64,000 bases of DNA, from assembly GCF_024519285.1 (NCBI RefSeq), contig NZ_JAMZCY010000009.1:124001-188000 (forward strand), given 5' to 3'. The notes below the pieces were generated by a model. The model searched no databases and was not told where the DNA came from. It saw nothing but the letters and a program-made list of their open reading frames with translations. The translations under genes and the position numbers were made by a program. Shown here piece after piece: positions 27,468 to 35,619 of this stretch (position 1 is the first letter of the stretch; each line of letters starts with the position of its first letter). This DNA comes from Cohnella sp. WQ 127256 (lineage in GTDB: Bacteria > Bacillota > Bacilli > Paenibacillales > Paenibacillaceae).

Positions 27468-28685
27468 TTATTCACCTCCCTTCGCTGGATACTGCTTACC
27501 AACATCAGCAAGAGGAATATAATTTCCATTAGCAATCAACTGATCCCCTTCGGGACGTAGCGGTAAATCTTCCTTCTCTCTCACTTCGTTAGGAGTCATA
27601 CCCCCATTGTTAATGGCAATCGCATAAGCATCCCAACGCTCTTTAAATGTTGTTCTCATAAGCGCATCAACATTAAACTTAAAGTAGTATCCCTGTTGTT
27701 GCTCACGACTAGTAAGCAGTTTATATCCAATCTCTTGCTCATATTGTGTAATAATTGGTTGAAGAGTATCAACCCAAAACGCTGTCTGTTGTGCTTCAAC
27801 ACTTGAAAACGTTGAAGAGGAATAGTCATTTAACATACTCGGCTTAATTCCGAAGGCTGCCGAAATCTGCAATGCTGTATGTTTATTAAGCTCCAGAAAT
27901 TGACTCTCAACCATTGTTGTCTTAATCTGTTGGAATGAAAAACCAAGTGGGATGGGAAGAATTTTACCCGCATTCTTAACTCCCGTTGCCATCTCAGTAA
28001 ATTGCTGTTGCATCTTCTCTCGTGCTTTAGGCTCGATATCCCCTGTATACTGGAGCAATCCTCCTGCTGTAAGCCCTGAACGGAAGTAAGTATTTATATA
28101 TCCCTGTCCAGACTGAGCATTCTCAATATTAGTCTTCAAACAATCAGCAACAGACAATCCAGTAATACCATCTAGACTTGTACTTGTCTTAAAATGCATC
28201 ACTTGATTATGCGTAAGTTTATATTGTTTACCTGATTTGTCGGTGTAGGTATACCAAACCGCATTATCATTTCCTATCAATCCAGCATCATCAATCCATA
28301 TCTGTACAGATTGGCTGGGTAAGATATATAACCCTTTAACCTTCCCCTTATTCATGTCGATATAGACAAAAGCATTACCATGATGATTTCGATTCATTTC
28401 TACACTCGCCCAAAATGTGAACGCTGTTGTATATGGATTTGGACGAGTCTTAGTAATAGGATAGACATTATGACCATTAGCCTTAATACTGCCTGTCTCA
28501 GTCTCCTGATAGAGTTTGAGAGGCAATTTCCCGATACTTTCACTAAGCAATTTAAGGCATGTAAAATATGTAATCTCGCTTAACCTATTCTTATCCACCG
28601 CTGCTGGATTGATCCCCAATACCTGAAGGAGATTGTCAGAAACGCTATCTTTTATGTTCTGTTGATGTCTTCTAAATACACCCAT
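27468..28685 (-). CDS. Phage portal protein, HK97 family
   Basis: 405 aa with ITYFTCLKLLSESIGKLPLKLYQ, NRNHHGNAFVYIDMNKGKVKGLYILP, ALQISAAFGIKPSMLNDYSSSTFSSVEAQQTAFWVDTLQPIITQYEQEI and a C-terminal MTPNEVREKEDLPLRPEGDQ. This is the dodecameric DNA gate at the capsid vertex. GGAGGTG lies 5 nt before the ATG. Confidence 0.95.
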   Translation of the reverse strand: MGVFRRHQQNIKDSVSDNLLQVLGINPAAVDKNRLSEITYFTCLKLLSESIGKLPLKLYQETETGSIKANGHNVYPITKTRPNPYTTAFTFWASVEMNRNHHGNAFVYIDMNKGKVKGLYILPSQSVQIWIDDAGLIGNDNAVWYTYTDKSGKQYKLTHNQVMHFKTSTSLDGITGLSVADCLKTNIENAQSGQGYINTYFRSGLTAGGLLQYTGDIEPKAREKMQQQFTEMATGVKNAGKILPIPLGFSFQQIKTTMVESQFLELNKHTALQISAAFGIKPSMLNDYSSSTFSSVEAQQTAFWVDTLQPIITQYEQEIGYKLLTSREQQQGYYFKFNVDALMRTTFKERWDAYAIAINNGGMTPNEVREKEDLPLRPEGDQLIANGNYIPLADVGKQYPAKGGE

Positions 28686-28698
28686 TTATTCACCTCCT

Positions 28699-28872
28699 TC
28701 AAGGTAACGTTAAATACCACCCGATACCGAACAATACAACACCTATTGCATATATACCGGCTATCGTATTGATCATAAATGTTGCTGCTATGATTGCTAT
28801 TAATCCTGAAACAATAAAAAAATCCTCAACATGATTGAGAATTGTCTGTTTGATATTCTGTTTTTTTGCCAT
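28699..28872 (-). CDS. Small membrane protein between terminase and portal
   Basis: 57 aa starting MAKKQNIKQTILNHVEDFF, then one long or two short hydrophobic segments (IVSGLIAIIAATFMINTIAGIYAIGVVLFGIGWY). The ATG is 2 nt after the TerL stop and the stop is 13 nt before the portal ATG, so it fits the operon tightly. Tiny membrane proteins are often seen here in HK97-type head modules; function unknown. Confidence 0.8.
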   Translation of the reverse strand: MAKKQNIKQTILNHVEDFFIVSGLIAIIAATFMINTIAGIYAIGVVLFGIGWYLTLP

Positions 28873-28873
28873 T

Positions 28874-30532
28874 CTATCCCCATCCTAATTGCTTTAGATA
28901 TTCTTCATCTACGGTTGGTAGCTTATATTCTTCGACTGTAGTATTTGCAACTGCCCTAGTTAATCCCATAAGCATAGCTATAATTCCATCAATCTTATAC
29001 TTTGACTTAGTTTTATCATATTTCATACCGTTTTTGTCGGTAGCAACAACATTTCCAGCCATCCAAGTTAAAACAGGATTATTTGCTATGATTAATCTAT
29101 TTTCCATAAGTAGGTTTTCAAAGTCGTTAATGGCAGGAGCCATTGTCTTGCCACCTTGACCCATTGTAACTACAGTAAAATCTTTTTCCATCGCAGAAAT
29201 AATACCTATTGCTCCCCAACGATCAAAACCAATCTCCTCAATCTGAAACAAACCATTCAACTCTTTTATATAACTATGTAATTGCTCAAAATTAATGAAA
29301 GCACCATCTAAAGCTGTCATATATTCTTGTTCAACATGAACATCATATCTAATATTGTCTCGTTCAGTTCGGTCTGATAGCGTATCTTTGGGCGTAAATA
29401 GATGCGGATATACGATATACTTATTGCTACTTTGGTCATAAAACACCTGAACAAGAGCTGTAATATCATTGCTTGCTGACATATCCAAACCGCACCAACA
29501 AGGCATGTTATATAATTCCTCTAGCTTCACATCAGCTAAACAATTGCGCCACAAGTTCATATTAATTGCTGTCTCGCCATCTAATGAGACATGCTGATTA
29601 AGATATAAACGTCTAAACGCTGCTTCCCTTGTTTTGAGTTTCTTAGCCTTCTGCGCCAAGTCCATTAAGTCATCATATTTACGGAAAGTTCCGAGAGCAG
29701 GATTTGCTTTGAACCATTGCTCTTCATCGTCTAGTTTACACTTAGGTTCAGCTTCAAATATGGCATAAAAAAAAGACTCATTTTGAGTCCTACCCGCTTC
29801 GATATCTTTAGCATAGTTGTATAATTCCATTTCAAGATTGTTCGGATCATTACCAGATGAAGCCGTGGTAAGCGTTATGAGTAATGGTTCATCCCATATT
29901 CCCATACCTGTACGGAGTTTATCATATAGATTTCCATTCTTTGATTCATGGATTTCGTCAAGAATACAATACAATCCAGCATAACTATCAGCATTTGAAG
30001 CATCTGAACTAATCACCTGTAATTTACTGTTCATATTCTTCTTCTCAATAATCTTACGGCTGTCTTTAATATGTACGAACTTCTTCAGTGTCTTGTTGTT
30101 ATCGATCATATACTTAATCGTATCGAACAGTTCAGATGCTTGCTTTGTCGTGTTCGCTGTGACCAGGATTGCCGAACCGAATTCATTTTTACAATAGTAC
30201 AGATACGTAATGATACAAGAGATGATGAAGCCTTTCCCATTTTTTCGTGGAATGTTTATATGAGCCTCACGATATCTCCTGAATTTATCAATTCGTCGCT
30301 TTACACAGATAATTGATGTACAGATGTCAAATTGAAACTTGAGAAGATTGATTTTCTGTCCCTTTTTACCTTTATCAAGTTCTAGTTTACTAATGAAAGT
30401 ATGAAATTTTCTCGCTTCAATATCATCATAGTAATACTTTTCATCATTATATTTGACCTTAAGTTGCTCAATCCATTGTTCAATATTGCCGCTAGTTTGA
30501 ATTGCTATTTGTAGTTTTGCAAAGTCATTCAA
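28874..30532 (-). CDS. Terminase large subunit
   Basis: 552 aa. ATPase half: PRKNGKGFIISCIITYLYY (deviant Walker A) and GLYCILDEIHESKNG (Walker B), then LLITLTTASSGNDP. Nuclease half: WCGLDMSASNDITALVQVF and EEIGFDRWGAIGI with acidic residues. It packages DNA into the prohead. Overlaps none of its neighbours; TerS is 9 bp upstream. Confidence 0.95.
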   Translation of the reverse strand: MNDFAKLQIAIQTSGNIEQWIEQLKVKYNDEKYYYDDIEARKFHTFISKLELDKGKKGQKINLLKFQFDICTSIICVKRRIDKFRRYREAHINIPRKNGKGFIISCIITYLYYCKNEFGSAILVTANTTKQASELFDTIKYMIDNNKTLKKFVHIKDSRKIIEKKNMNSKLQVISSDASNADSYAGLYCILDEIHESKNGNLYDKLRTGMGIWDEPLLITLTTASSGNDPNNLEMELYNYAKDIEAGRTQNESFFYAIFEAEPKCKLDDEEQWFKANPALGTFRKYDDLMDLAQKAKKLKTREAAFRRLYLNQHVSLDGETAINMNLWRNCLADVKLEELYNMPCWCGLDMSASNDITALVQVFYDQSSNKYIVYPHLFTPKDTLSDRTERDNIRYDVHVEQEYMTALDGAFINFEQLHSYIKELNGLFQIEEIGFDRWGAIGIISAMEKDFTVVTMGQGGKTMAPAINDFENLLMENRLIIANNPVLTWMAGNVVATDKNGMKYDKTKSKYKIDGIIAMLMGLTRAVANTTVEEYKLPTVDEEYLKQLGWG

Positions 30533-30541
30533 GTAATCACC

Positions 30542-30922
30542 TTATTTCTGGATCATATCCTCCATTTCACTGTCAGAATCGTCATCATCTTTAATGATTA
30601 ACTCCTTAAGCTTTGATCTTTCGCGTGGAGTTAGAGCGAACTCTTTTATAAAAGAAAGCATATTCTTCATGGCATTGTTAGCAATGGATATCTCAGGGAT
30701 CTGTTGCCTATAACCAGTCTCAGTGGTAAAACATAAATCACCATTCTTCTTGATTGCTTTTTCAGCTTCAATCCAATGCTGAAAACTGGCACAAAGAGCT
30801 GCTAAGGCAATATCATCACCTAATTTCCATTTGCCATCTTCAATAAGCATTTTAGATATTTCCTCAAACTTCTTCTTTGCCTCAGCTTTTAAGAATGTTG
30901 GCACCTTAATTTCTGTTTCCAT
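30542..30922 (-). CDS. Terminase small subunit, P27 family
   Basis: 126 aa: VPTFLKAEAKKKFEEISKMLIEDGKWKLGDDIALAALCASFQHWIEAEKAIKKNG, the P27 pattern, and an acidic C-terminus. It recognises the packaging site. First gene of the leftward late operon, with AGGGGGAAC just before ATG 30922. Confidence 0.93.
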   Translation of the reverse strand: METEIKVPTFLKAEAKKKFEEISKMLIEDGKWKLGDDIALAALCASFQHWIEAEKAIKKNGDLCFTTETGYRQQIPEISIANNAMKNMLSFIKEFALTPRERSKLKELIIKDDDDSDSEMEDMIQK

Positions 30923-31163
30923 GTTCCCCCTCCCCTCTTATTTTTGTCGAGATATAAACCACCCCACTTGAAAATTTCATGTTGAGGTGCAAACAACACT
31001 GGGGATGCGGTAATAAGACTTCTTCGTCTTAACTTCCACATGCCCCCTATCAGATTCAACATAATATTACATGGTTCTATGATATGAGTATATTTTTAGT
31101 CGAAATGCATATATTGATAGTATGGACAACAATTAGTTGTCTAAAAAAAGGGAGGTCATCTAG
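30923..31163. promoter_or_regulatory. Late-operon upstream region, candidate packaging site
   Basis: 240 bp between the divergent terS and 31164 genes. It contains TGGGGATG ... CATGCCCCC arms (about 31010-31048), the hairpin TAAGAC-TTCTTC-GTCTTA (about 31015-31033) and a GACAAC-AATTA-GTTGTC palindrome at about 31125-31141. The late promoter must be here; the repeats next to terS could also form a cos/pac site. No strong sigma-A promoter was evident on the minus strand. Confidence 0.4.
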
Positions 31164-31415
31164 ATGACAAAAGTGATTGGAGTACCTATCGGCAACTTCA
31201 TGTTAGTATTGGTAAACGAAGTAGTTACCATAAGTGAAAGAAGAAGCACAGATACTATCCAGAGTCTGCAGCAGTTGTTTATGCAACCTGTGTTCTTAGT
31301 CAGTGTTCCTAGGTATGGAGCACCTAGACTTAGAGGAATGAACGCCGCTATCTTAAATCAACTCTCACGTTTAAATGTAAGCAGAGTCGCTTGGAGAGAA
31401 TACTCATTCTTCTGA
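31164..31415 (+). CDS. Small phage protein of unknown function
   Basis: 83 aa, ATG 31164 preceded by GGGAGGTC at 6-7 nt. Starts MTKVIGVPIGNFMLVLVNEV, basic C-terminus. It runs against the late operon, alone, with its own terminator, so it may be expressed in the lysogen. No family recognised. Confidence 0.65.
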   Translation: MTKVIGVPIGNFMLVLVNEVVTISERRSTDTIQSLQQLFMQPVFLVSVPRYGAPRLRGMNAAILNQLSRLNVSRVAWREYSFF

Positions 31416-31425
31416 TTAAATGGTA

Positions 31426-31462
31426 AACAAGGGAGTAACTTTGCGGTTATTCCCTTTCTCTA
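31426..31462 (+). terminator. Terminator after small gene
   Basis: AAGGGAGTAAC ... GTTATTCCCTT hairpin followed by TCTCT, just after the 31164-31415 gene. Confidence 0.7.
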
Positions 31463-31480
31463 AATAAAGCAATTTAGCTT

Positions 31481-31876
31481 TCAATTAATGAGTCCATATT
31501 TCTTCTTATCCTCAGCAGTCTTTTTATTATGATGTTCGTGACATAAACTTCTTAAATTATCTAAAATCAACCTCGATTCAGGAAACCACTCAATTGACTT
31601 AATATGATCAACAACATCTGCCTTAATCAATCGCTTATCATCCAAACAATCACAACATAAATAATGATCTCTAATCAACGCTTGTCCTCTGATTGTTCCC
31701 CACTCAGCACTATGATAAAATGCTGAAGCTTCCTTGTTTCTCTTATGTTCATCATAGAATCTATTCCGTTCAGTCTTATCCATCTGCTCCTGCTGCTTAT
31801 GCTTATTACAATACCGCTGACCAATATTGACCAATTGATTACAAGCAGACTTGTTACATATCTTCTTTATTGCCAT
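31481..31876 (-). CDS. HNH endonuclease
   Basis: 131 aa. C-terminal HNH motif: CCDCL, then DVVDHIKSIEWFP (first His), DNLRSLCHEHHNKKT (Asn and His with CxxH zinc ligands). An extra N-terminal Cys/His motif (CNKSACNQLV ... RYCNKHK) is typical of phage HNH proteins near terS, where they aid terminase cleavage at packaging sites. Confidence 0.9.
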   Translation of the reverse strand: MAIKKICNKSACNQLVNIGQRYCNKHKQQEQMDKTERNRFYDEHKRNKEASAFYHSAEWGTIRGQALIRDHYLCCDCLDDKRLIKADVVDHIKSIEWFPESRLILDNLRSLCHEHHNKKTAEDKKKYGLIN

Positions 31877-31896
31877 CCAATATCAACTCCTACTAG

Positions 31897-32064
31897 TTAA
31901 ACGTTTGCTCGATAATTGCAATCTAATAGTCTTGACCAATTTTTAATTCTGGACTCCGCATCTCTTCTACTATAAGAAGAATCAATTTTAGATGAATGCT
32001 CTCCTTTAGCAAAGTAGATAATATACTCACCCAGACTTATATCTAGTATCAACTCGTAATCCAT
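31897..32064 (-). CDS. Small phage protein of unknown function
   Basis: 55 aa (starts MDYELILDISLGEYIIYFAKGEHS), ATG 32064 with GGGAGAGG 6 nt upstream. 20 bp upstream of the HNH gene in the same direction, so probably co-transcribed. No family recognised. Confidence 0.65.
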   Translation of the reverse strand: MDYELILDISLGEYIIYFAKGEHSSKIDSSYSRRDAESRIKNWSRLLDCNYRANV

Positions 32065-32141
32065 TTTAATCCTCTCCCTATTCTCTCAACAGATACTCTC
32101 CAACTTCCCATCATTCAGCACATATCCCTATCTTCACAAAT

Positions 32142-32163
32142 AAAAAAGCACCCCGAAGGATGC
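32142..32163 (-). terminator. Terminator after 32176 gene
   Basis: On the minus strand GCATCC-TTCG-GGGTGC is followed by TTTTTTA: a strong UUCG-loop terminator 13 bp after the gene at 32176. Confidence 0.9.
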
Positions 32164-32175
32164 CTGAAATTGCAT

Positions 32176-32976
32176 TTAGTCTTTAATTCCGCTGTCTTTA
32201 CGCTCAACATGTCTCTCAACTTTATATATATTAGAACGTCCAGCACCAACACCATATGCAGAGGACTTCCGCTTTTTATAGCCCAACGTTTTACCTTCTA
32301 CAAATACTTCATCCTTAGGAATCCTCTTCGATCTAATTGCATCAATTGATCCAGGATTCTTCCAAAGTGGCATCAATCTATGTGGAATTAAGCGATCATT
32401 TTTCACTTCGCTCCATCGATCTTCGTAACAAATTTCACCTAATTGTTCTAGAGCTGGTTCTTTAATTCCTTTTATATCAAGCACTTTCTTAAGTGCATTG
32501 TGGAAATCATGTAAATCTTGTGCGTGTGGTCGAAAGATCATCACACTACTAAGTAAAGTCCTTAATTCGATGAGATTATTTCTCTCTGAAATAAAATTAT
32601 TAAGTATCAAAGAACCTGATGCTGCATCGACACTGCCCTTAACCACTCCAAATCGAATTATACACCTTGACCCAACTCTTAGACTTCTTTCAGTTAAAGG
32701 GTTATGAATCACAAAGTTAGCAGATAAATGTGGTGTATTACAAAGTTCGCAATTATCACTAAAACCTTCACTCGTTGAGTCAATTACATCACTTAAAGAC
32801 CACTCTTGCCTTGCTTCATCAAACACCTGTGAAAGACTGTTTGTGAGGACACTGCGAGTAACAAATGGACTTGGTTCAGACAGGATAATATTTGAATCAA
32901 TTCTAATCTTTCTTGTCCGAATTTTCTTCTGCTTACTTATGACTGTTGGCAATGGGCAAAACCTCCTAGGGAACAT
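32176..32976 (-). CDS. Phage protein with CxxC zinc-like motif, unknown function
   Basis: 266 aa, ATG 32976 with CAGGAGC 5 nt upstream. The middle has NCELCNTPHLSANFVIHNPLTERSLRVGSRCI, a treble-clef-like CxxC...C pattern; the ends are basic and Ser-rich. Monocistronic with a strong terminator. Similar uncharacterised proteins with this Cys motif are common in Firmicute phages; a nucleic-acid-binding role is a guess. Confidence 0.7.
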   Translation of the reverse strand: MFPRRFCPLPTVISKQKKIRTRKIRIDSNIILSEPSPFVTRSVLTNSLSQVFDEARQEWSLSDVIDSTSEGFSDNCELCNTPHLSANFVIHNPLTERSLRVGSRCIIRFGVVKGSVDAASGSLILNNFISERNNLIELRTLLSSVMIFRPHAQDLHDFHNALKKVLDIKGIKEPALEQLGEICYEDRWSEVKNDRLIPHRLMPLWKNPGSIDAIRSKRIPKDEVFVEGKTLGYKKRKSSAYGVGAGRSNIYKVERHVERKDSGIKD

Positions 32977-33194
32977 TTGCTCCTGTATTGGATTCCGTTA
33001 CCAATATATCACAGCATTTGTCATTCATCAACATATATTGTCCTCTTTTATCGTGCTACACAATATTTTGTGTTATTTTGTATAATTCTGTCTAAAGTTT
33101 ATTCTTATTATCATCGAATACTACTGCATAAAGTTCAAAAGAAATGACTTCTAGCCGAATGCAAAAAAAATCAATATATTGTGCAACTTTCTCA

Positions 33195-33221
33195 TTGACA
33201 TACACAACATATTGATATAAA
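33195..33221 (+). promoter_or_regulatory. Promoter for two small basic genes
   Basis: Consensus -35 TTGACA (33195-33200) with TATAAA at 33216-33221 (15-bp spacer, somewhat short), 47 bp upstream of the first small gene. Confidence 0.5.
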
Positions 33222-33267
33222 TTGGATATCGTAACCAGATGTCACACACGAAAAGGGGTGATCACAC

Positions 33268-33414
33268 ATGGCTAAATCAAGTACACGAAAAGTAACATCT
33301 CCATACATCGCAACTAAGGCTTCTAACGCATTAAGTAGTAATCGGACTAGCGCTTTAACCAAATCTCTAGCTGGCTCTGCACTCTCACAAGCGCGCGCAA
33401 ATCGTAAGAAATAA
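33268..33414 (+). CDS. Small Ser/Ala/Lys-rich basic phage protein
   Basis: 48 aa starting MAKSSTRKVTSPYIATKASN and ending SQARANRKK, ATG 33268 with AAGGGGTG upstream. Low complexity, strongly basic, no acidic residues at all. It is the first of a two-gene unit with its own promoter and terminator. Function unknown; nucleic-acid binding is plausible. Confidence 0.7.
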   Translation: MAKSSTRKVTSPYIATKASNALSSNRTSALTKSLAGSALSQARANRKK

Positions 33415-33441
33415 TCATCAAAAAGGAAGGTGAAGTATACC

Positions 33442-33570
33442 ATGGCTAGCAAAATTCGCATTAATATCAAGTCGTCCATGTCTAAATCACAGATCAAAAA
33501 TGAAGTTAACAGAGGCATGAAAAAACTGGAACAGCAATTAGTTAACGATCTGAAGCGCAAACTTCAGTAG
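33442..33570 (+). CDS. Small basic helical phage protein
   Basis: 42 aa: MASKIRINIKSSMSKSQIKN then a helix MKKLEQQLVNDLKRKLQ; AAGGAAGGTG lies upstream of ATG 33442. Encoded 27 bp after the previous small gene and sharing its terminator. Its basic N-terminus resembles its neighbour's, so the two may act together. Function unknown. Confidence 0.7.
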   Translation: MASKIRINIKSSMSKSQIKNEVNRGMKKLEQQLVNDLKRKLQ

Positions 33571-33601
33571 TCGCGTTCTAAAACTTCATAACCTCCTATT
33601 C

Positions 33602-33638
33602 TCCTCCAAACGCCAGATAGTGTTTGGAGAATTTTTCT
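33602..33638 (+). terminator. Terminator after small basic genes
   Basis: CTCCAAAC (33604-33611) pairs with GTTTGGAG (33622-33629), followed by AATTTTTC. Confidence 0.85.
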
Positions 33639-33765
33639 TGGACTACTCTCCTTTAAAATTGACACAACAAAAAATCCACTCCACGAGGGGAAGTGAATGT
33701 TTATCTTGAAAAGGATTTTACGCTATACTAAATTTACCAATTCAATTAGTTAGGAAGCGATAATA

Positions 33766-34146
33766 ATGATAGATTTTGAAAATGCAACAAATGAATTACT
33801 TTACGAAGTGACTAAGCAAAATAATCTCCATACTCTTAGTAACTTAAAATGGATACATGGACTACAGAAAATCGGAAACGTCAAACTGACTTATGAACCA
33901 AGTGTGTTAATTTATTTTACTGTAGATGATATGAACGTGAGTATTAATTATGTAGCATGTACATCAAACGCTAATCGAAGATACTTTGAATTGAAAAGAA
34001 CAGATAATCCTCTGATTAAGCAATCAACTCATTTTGCCTTTGCTCATACCGAACCTCATAAATTATATTTAATTCGACAAGAAGTGAAGAATTTTAAAGC
34101 GTACTTAGAAATGGATAAAAAAGGGATTGTTCCTATATTTAAATAA
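33766..34146 (+). CDS. Phage protein of unknown function
   Basis: 126 aa, ATG 33766 after TTAGGAAGCG. Mixed alpha/beta sequence (IDFENATNELLYEVTKQNNLHTLSNLKWIHGLQKIG ... VLIYFTVDDMNVSINYVAC). A TTGAAA ... TAAATT promoter-like pair is at about 33705-33733. It faces the toxin-antitoxin genes across a double terminator. No family recognised. Confidence 0.65.
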   Translation: MIDFENATNELLYEVTKQNNLHTLSNLKWIHGLQKIGNVKLTYEPSVLIYFTVDDMNVSINYVACTSNANRRYFELKRTDNPLIKQSTHFAFAHTEPHKLYLIRQEVKNFKAYLEMDKKGIVPIFK

Positions 34147-34148
34147 AT

Positions 34149-34217
34149 TAGAGGGGTTTTTCTCCTCTTTTTCTTTTAAACACAACAAAAAAGCCACCTC
34201 GATTTGAGATGACTTGT
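34149..34217. terminator. Back-to-back terminators between convergent units
   Basis: The plus strand has AGAGG...CTCCTCT followed by TTTTCTTTT (about 34150-34178). The minus strand has GTCATCTC-AAATC-GAGGTGGC followed by TTTTTT (about 34186-34215). They separate the 33766 gene from the Panacea operon. Confidence 0.75.
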
Positions 34218-34230
34218 CAGTCTACTATTT

Positions 34231-34653
34231 TTAAACTGTTTTAGTTATCAACCTATTAATATGACATAAATCATCAGAATTAATGGTCTCCGTAATAAAC
34301 TGAGGATGGTCTGTTTTTGTTTTGACATCTACAAACAATTCGGGACAAATGTCGCTTCTGTTAGTAGTCAATAATCTAGTATCCATCCGAACATTATTGA
34401 TAATAAAGGACTTGTCACAATCAATTGTGGTTTTAAGATTGAAAGGGTTTCTTAAAATATCAGAATTTTCTATTATGGTATTGATAGGTGCCATGGTACT
34501 AATTAAATGTGTTGGCTTAAATTTCTGACATTTGATAAATTCTTTGTTTGAGCCTTCTTCAATACAAATGTACATATGTGTATCAAGCGCTAACTGAGAG
34601 CTAATATTTGGGAAAGGAAGGAGCATTCTAACAACCTGCTTTTTGTTAATCAA
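34231..34653 (-). CDS. Putative toxin of a Panacea (PanAT-type) module, MazF/PemK-like start
   Basis: 140 aa. Its N-terminus MINKKQVVRMLLPFPNISSQLALDTHMYICIEEG resembles the SH3-like barrel of MazF/PemK RNases (a V-x-LLPFPF segment, then KRPALVL); that reading is inference. The start overlaps the end of the Panacea-domain gene by 8 nt, the usual antitoxin-then-toxin layout. Panacea antitoxins pair with many unrelated toxins, so fold and target remain open. Confidence 0.6.
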   Translation of the reverse strand: MINKKQVVRMLLPFPNISSQLALDTHMYICIEEGSNKEFIKCQKFKPTHLISTMAPINTIIENSDILRNPFNLKTTIDCDKSFIINNVRMDTRLLTTNRSDICPELFVDVKTKTDHPQFITETINSDDLCHINRLITKTV

Positions 34654-35302
34654 CTAGAATGACACCATCCTCTGATATGGAAATATACACTGGATTGAGC
34701 AACTCTTGTTGACTTGCGATCATCATAAGCGTCTCCCTTTGATCCTCAGTAATCTTCAACATATCTTCCTTGCTAATTATGAAACTTTTCCCAAACACTT
34801 TTATCACTTCCACCGAATCGATGTATTCAATGGAATACATCTCTTTAAATGTAATCATTAAGTTTTTATCTTCTTGATTAAAGTCTTCTTTATGGAGGCG
34901 AACTTGTCTTTCATTTTCCCTAATTTTGTATTCTTTCGCTTTCCAAATGTTGAATTCATGAGTTAGAAGAGATAGTTCATCCTCACTCATAATTTCAACA
35001 AGAAACCCAGCCAGTTTAGCAAAATCATCGTTTATGATATCTGGAGTAGTATTGTATAATTTTTCGACATTATTATTGAATTCGCTTCTTTCGTATGTGT
35101 AATCTCCATAAACATCGCTAAAAACAGGTCCTTTTTTATACCCTTTTAATGAAGAAAATTGTCCATTTCCATCTTCTGTTTCTGCTAATGATTCGTAAAA
35201 GAAAAGAAATTTTTGTAATTTTAAATCTGACCCGAAATCATTTGGTTGATTTTTTTTCAACCATCCACAATAGACCTGTTTATGATGGCTAGAATTCAAC
35301 AA
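34646..35302 (-). CDS. Panacea/SocA/GepA-domain (DUF4065) protein, putative antitoxin
   Basis: 218 aa from TTG 35302, with AAGGAGGTG 8 nt upstream. Residues about 10-105 carry the Panacea pattern: LKLQKFLFFYESLAE, then KGYKKGPVFSDVYGDYTYERSEF (equivalent of the W/YK-YGPV-x-x-x-Y core). An about 100-residue C-terminal extension follows. Panacea domains neutralise a range of toxins in phage and bacterial TA systems. A palindrome with SOS-box resemblance lies about 40 bp upstream. Confidence 0.8.
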   Translation of the reverse strand: MLNSSHHKQVYCGWLKKNQPNDFGSDLKLQKFLFFYESLAETEDGNGQFSSLKGYKKGPVFSDVYGDYTYERSEFNNNVEKLYNTTPDIINDDFAKLAGFLVEIMSEDELSLLTHEFNIWKAKEYKIRENERQVRLHKEDFNQEDKNLMITFKEMYSIEYIDSVEVIKVFGKSFIISKEDMLKITEDQRETLMMIASQQELLNPVYISISEDGVILVD

Positions 35303-35619
35303 ATCATTTCCACCTCCTTAAAACATAAACAATGCCATACGAACATTGTGCGAACAATTGTTCTCTTGACATACCTATATTATGCCACAACTCTGTACAT
35401 ATGTATACGTTCATAGCGTAGATTCTAAACAAAATTTTACCAAACGGCAATAATTAAATTAGTTCTGTTTACATATCATCTAGACCACGACAAGATAGGA
35501 CAAGAGGACTAGGGAACGTTTGTTTGATTGTTGGATGATGTAAAGCAATGACAAATTTCGGAACCAAATATGTAAATTTTTCGTAGATAATATCAAAATA
35601 ACGAAAAGGTGTGATTGGG
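35303..35619. other. Divergent promoter region, no gene
   Basis: About 315 bp between the divergent Panacea gene and the 35620 membrane gene. AT-rich; holds the palindrome described separately. An open minus-strand frame (35469-35690) lacks a ribosome-binding site and crosses the opposite gene, so it was not called. Confidence 0.5.
35341..35364. promoter_or_regulatory. Palindromic operator (LexA-box-like) upstream of the Panacea operon
   Basis: GAACAATTGTTC (35352-35363) is a perfect 12-bp palindrome within CGAACAATTGTTCT; a second half-site GAACATTG lies at 35341-35348. The Bacillus SOS box is CGAAC-N4-GTTYC-like, so two positions differ. It could equally be the antitoxin's own operator. 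Confidence 0.5.
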
